DNA of 64,000 nt from NCBI GenBank assembly GCA_022791255.1, contig JAAVYR010000016.1, positions 1-64,000 on the forward strand. Direction: 5' to 3'. This document shows positions 62,110 to 64,000 of this stretch, in pieces. The notes below the pieces were generated by a model. That model saw only the letters and a program-made list of their open reading frames with translations, was not told the origin of the DNA and ran no database searches. The stretch's first letter is position 1, and the number at the start of each line of letters is the position of its first letter. A program made the translations under genes and the position numbers. The DNA comes from Peptococcaceae bacterium (GTDB lineage Bacteria > Bacillota > Dehalobacteriia > UBA4068 > JAAVYR01).

Positions 62110-62150
62110 CCCTAGTTTTGTTTATAGACAGGATGGTTTCGAACTGTCTC
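62110..62150 (-). promoter_or_regulatory. preQ1-I riboswitch aptamer
   Basis: The minus strand reads GACAGTTCGAAACCATCCTG, then TCTATAAACAAAACTAGG. This fits the preQ1-I pattern: a short stem (ACAG/CTGT), C-rich loop AACCATCC, and the A-rich pseudoknot tail ATAAA...AACTAGG. It is about 40 bases, the right size, and controls queT-queF, both in preQ1 metabolism. Confidence 0.88.
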
Positions 62151-62167
62151 TTTAATTTTCGCCCTTC

Positions 62168-62196
62168 ATTATACAAGGATTTTTACGACAACGCAA
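62168..62196 (-). promoter_or_regulatory. Promoter of queT-queF
   Basis: TTGCGT (62191-62196) and TATAAT (62168-62173) are 17 bases apart on the minus strand, just before the riboswitch. Confidence 0.75.
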
Positions 62197-62280
62197 GCAA
62201 AAAATAAATATATTCCCCCATTTTATCAACAGTCATATATTACTGACAGAGGCAGCAAGTGTTGCCGCCCACAAAAGAGG

Positions 62281-62850
62281 TTAGCCTAAGATATGTTCCA
62301 AGAAGATTTTTACCCCGATAGCAATGAGGATAACCCCGCCAAAGATTTCCGCTTTATCCTTGAGGAGCATGCCAAAGGATTTCCCCAGCACAGCCCCAAT
62401 GAGAGAGCAACAAAAAGTAATGAGAGCAATGACGGAAACGGCCTGCCAAATATTGATTTCCATGACGGCAAAGCCGATACCCACCGTCAGCGCGTCAATG
62501 CTGGTAGCAATGGCCTGGAGGAAAATCCCCTTCACCGAGAGCACCTTTCCGGTGACAGTCGCAAGCTCCTCATGGCTCTCCTTCAAGGCTCCCCATATCA
62601 TCTGCCCGCCAATGAAAGAGAGCAGCACCAGCGCTATCCAATGGTCTAAAAAAGCGATAGGCTTACGGAAGGCAAGACCGGCTAAGAAGCCAACCAAAGG
62701 CATGAAGCCCTGGAAGAAACCAAAAAATAATGCCGAAAGCAAGGCCGTTTTCTTCCCGGCATTTTGATAACACATACCATTGGTGATGGACACAGCAAAA
62801 GCATCCATAGCCAGGCCCAGTCCCAAAAGACACAACATCCCAAAAGACAT
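62281..62850 (-). CDS. mntP: Manganese efflux pump MntP
   Basis: The 189-residue protein has six membrane helices. Family motifs: LGLAMDAFAVSITNG with the conserved Asp, FGFFQGFMPLVGF, ATSIDALTVGIGFA and LGKSFGMLLKDKAEIFGG. It exports Mn2+. It is monocistronic, with a clear promoter but no yybP-ykoY Mn riboswitch in the short leader. A perfect AGAC-A-GTCT inverted repeat lies in the promoter spacer. Confidence 0.93.
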   Translation of the reverse strand: MSFGMLCLLGLGLAMDAFAVSITNGMCYQNAGKKTALLSALFFGFFQGFMPLVGFLAGLAFRKPIAFLDHWIALVLLSFIGGQMIWGALKESHEELATVTGKVLSVKGIFLQAIATSIDALTVGIGFAVMEINIWQAVSVIALITFCCSLIGAVLGKSFGMLLKDKAEIFGGVILIAIGVKIFLEHILG

Positions 62851-62889
62851 AGCAAACTCCTTTATGATACCGACTTCGCAAAGTAGTTT

Positions 62890-62918
62890 ATTTTACCACA
62901 AAGACAGTCTGTTTTCAA
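62890..62918 (-). promoter_or_regulatory. Promoter of mntP
   Basis: TTGAAA (62913-62918) and TAAAAT (62890-62895) are 17 bases apart on the minus strand. AGACAGTCT (62902-62910) lies in the spacer and could be an operator. Confidence 0.75.
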
Positions 62919-62976
62919 TCTCTCATTTTGTCGAATAATAACGAAGAACAACGCTCCCCTTCCCCTCTTGCCTTTA

Positions 62977-63010
62977 TGTCATCCTGAGGGGCTTTAGCCC
63001 CGAAGGATCT
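62977..63010. repeat. Dispersed TGTCATCCTGAG-family repeat
   Basis: TGTCATCCTGAGGGGC with TTTAGCCCCGAAGGATCT; the arms GGGGC and GCCCC make a strong small stem. Confidence 0.8.
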
Positions 63011-63460
63011 TTCTGTAAATGGGGAAGGCAATCTATATATGCCACTGGGGATGGTTCGTTTTATTTTCTGCTTTTCCCAGTGAAGAAGTACAGAAGAGTG
63101 CTTTGCTGATAGTGGCACAATTTAGATTGCGATTTTGGTTCTTTTCTTAAAAGAACAGGCAAAGCGAGCCCAAGGTAAGTTATTCGTACTTGCCCAGCTG
63201 TCAGCGGTAGATAATAACTATTTAATAATATAAGTTCTACTTTTTACAGAAGGGCAATTGCCATAAGTTCCTTTGGGTAAATCTTTAACTTCTTTTTGAA
63301 AAAGAAGCAAAACTGCCGCCTATAATCTGCCACTTTTAAAATAGGCACTGCCTAGTACTTCCGGATTGGGAAAAGCAGGATGTAGGCCAATATGTAAAAG
63401 TGGTATATCTAGGCGGCGGCTCCCCGATGAATTTTATTATTATTTGGAAAGATTTAATTA
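63011..63460. other. Gene-free, repeat-rich stretch
   Basis: No supported gene. Two inverted repeats, GTTCTTTTCTTAAAAGAAC (about 63139-63157) and CTTCTTTTTGAAAAAGAAG (about 63290-63308), recall other dispersed hairpins. The end (DEFYYYLERFN in one plus frame before a stop at about 63460) could be the tail of a decayed gene, but no start is seen. Confidence 0.4.
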
Positions 63461-63495
63461 AAAAGGACTTGCAAATAAAAATGCAAGTCCTTTTA
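63461..63495. terminator. Terminator-like hairpin
   Basis: AAAAGGACTTGCA pairs with TGCAAGTCCTTTT, with T-runs both sides. No intact gene precedes it on the plus strand. Confidence 0.7.
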
Positions 63496-63600
63496 GGATC
63501 CTTCGTCGTTACACTCCTCAGGATGACAAATAGTGCCACGCTGTACAAAAAACGACTTACTACTTCCGGCAGTTACTTTTGCCTAGGAAGTAGCGGGTTT
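63495..63600. repeat. Compound dispersed repeat
   Basis: An AGGATCCTTCG...GGATGACA element (63495-63528) is joined to GTGCCACGCTGTACAAAAA and a CTACTTCC...GGAAGTAG hairpin. Same composite as 19591-19680. Confidence 0.8.
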
Positions 63601-63626
63601 TGCTTTTGTACCAAGTGGAGGGTTCC

Positions 63627-63666
63627 TGTCATCCTGAGCAGAGCGTTAGCGAATGCGAAGGATCTT
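63627..63666. repeat. Dispersed TGTCATCCTGAG-family repeat
   Basis: TGTCATCCTGAGCAGAGCG to GAATGCGAAGGATCTT, ending just before the XRE gene. Confidence 0.8.
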
Positions 63667-63670
63667 GACA

Positions 63671-63883
63671 TTAACGATACAACTTTGGATTATCAGTTCT
63701 GCCTAGCAGATAGTCAATAGAACAATCCAAATAGTCTGCAATCTTAATCAATGCCTCACCATTAGGAATTGCGCCGTTTTTCCACTTTGTTGCCGTTGCC
63801 GAAGACATGCCAATAGCTCTTGCAACTGTATTCGGCTTGCAGTTTCTTTCTATGCACATCTGATAAAGATGCTCCCAAAACAT
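63671..63883 (-). CDS. XRE-family regulator
   Basis: This 70-residue protein is a single HTH domain (NTVARAIGMSSATATKWKNG, about 18-37), then IADYLDCSIDYLLGRTDNPKLY. It starts 5 bases after GAGGTG. A tandem copy with an almost identical C-terminus ends at 63911, so the two are duplicates. They probably regulate a nearby element outside the window. Confidence 0.9.
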   Translation of the reverse strand: MFWEHLYQMCIERNCKPNTVARAIGMSSATATKWKNGAIPNGEALIKIADYLDCSIDYLLGRTDNPKLYR

Positions 63884-63910
63884 AATAACACCTCAAAAAT
63901 GTTCTTAAAC

Positions 63911-64000
63911 TCAATGGTATAACTTCGGGTTATCTGTCCTGCCCAGCAAATAGTCAATAGAACAGTTCAAATAATCGGCAATCTTTGCAATAGACTCTAA
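63911..64000 (-). CDS. XRE-family regulator, N-terminus beyond window edge
   Basis: The last 29 residues are visible (SIAKIADYLNCSIDYLLGRT, then DNPKLYH) up to the stop at 63911. They are nearly identical to the end of the regulator at 63671, showing a tandem duplication. The gap between the two genes is 27 bases. Confidence 0.85.
   Translation of the reverse strand, partial: LESIAKIADYLNCSIDYLLGRTDNPKLYH

Noticed and set aside
62851-62889. yybP-ykoY Mn riboswitch before mntP
   Set aside because: The leader is only about 35 bases, too short for the aptamer.
63400-63720. 106-residue plus-strand frame near the right edge
   Set aside because: It runs through a terminator hairpin and two dispersed repeats and has no RBS.
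1-64000. tRNA, rRNA or CRISPR arrays
   Set aside because: No tRNA T-loop pattern, rRNA segment or spaced identical repeats with unique spacers were found by eye; the 41-bp repeats have no spacers.

Overview
The window looks like chromosomal DNA from a diderm, anaerobic firmicute of the class Negativicutes, probably near Acidaminococcaceae/Phascolarctobacterium (inference). It pairs Gram-positive lineage genes (SpoIIID next to an Mbl-type MreB, ECF sigma with zinc-finger anti-sigma, TagO/TagA/LCP glycopolymer genes, SLH surface proteins with CsaB) with outer-membrane machinery (a TolC-family protein in an RND tripartite efflux operon). Metabolism is anaerobic and amino-acid centred: [FeFe]-hydrogenase HydABC, Re-type citrate synthase, glutamate dehydrogenase, cysteine desulfidase and Na+/alanine symport.

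Layout. 1-1 kb: end of an unknown gene and an odd hairpin/mini-ORF locus. 1-2.4 kb: gdhA. 2.5-4.4 kb: ECF sigma/anti-sigma pair. 4.7-7.6 kb: degenerate GGDEF/HD-GYP protein, CapA-like protein and a secreted Cys/His-repeat protein. 7.7-12.7 kb: five-gene branched-chain amino-acid ABC transporter, with CodY-like palindromes upstream. 13.1-18.1 kb: structured leader plus ion antiporter, rnhA, a signal peptidase I with a long coiled-coil extension, and metK. 18.1-20.2 kb: repeat-rich accessory patch with two copies of a divergent XRE regulator/small Cys-protein module. 20.2-28.2 kb: envelope cluster (SH3 protein, TagO/WecA, MurJ, CsaB, DUF5693, SLH protein). 28.4-34.6 kb: RND pump, TolC and TetR regulator, with a palindromic operator on the promoter and a G9 tract inside the tetR gene. 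34.8-37.9 kb: large S-layer protein. 38.2-44.4 kb: TagA, LCP, copper-amine-oxidase-stalk protein, Mbl, SpoIIID and a membrane GDPD. 44.6-48.3 kb: hydCBA. 49.1-53.6 kb: Re-citrate synthase, aconitase and isocitrate dehydrogenase. 53.9-56.8 kb: AGCS symporter and cysteine desulfidase. 57-60.9 kb: two paralogous WG-repeat lipoproteins and a PstS-like lipoprotein. 61-62.2 kb: queT-queF under a preQ1-I riboswitch. 62.3-64 kb: mntP, a repeat-rich gap and two tandem XRE regulators.

How the genes fit together. Re-citrate synthase, aconitase and isocitrate dehydrogenase form the oxidative half-TCA route to 2-oxoglutarate, which gdhA can aminate. The envelope genes together describe an S-layered outer surface whose SLH proteins need a cell-wall ligand; CsaB, TagO, TagA and LCP would help make or attach it. 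The most unusual items are the duplicated XRE/Cys-mini-protein modules with a shared GGG-N4-CCC operator, the coiled-coil signal peptidase, the unassigned structured leader before the antiporter, the potentially phase-variable TetR gene, and the WG-lipoprotein/PstS cluster. All calls come from reading the sequence and from family knowledge; no searches were run.
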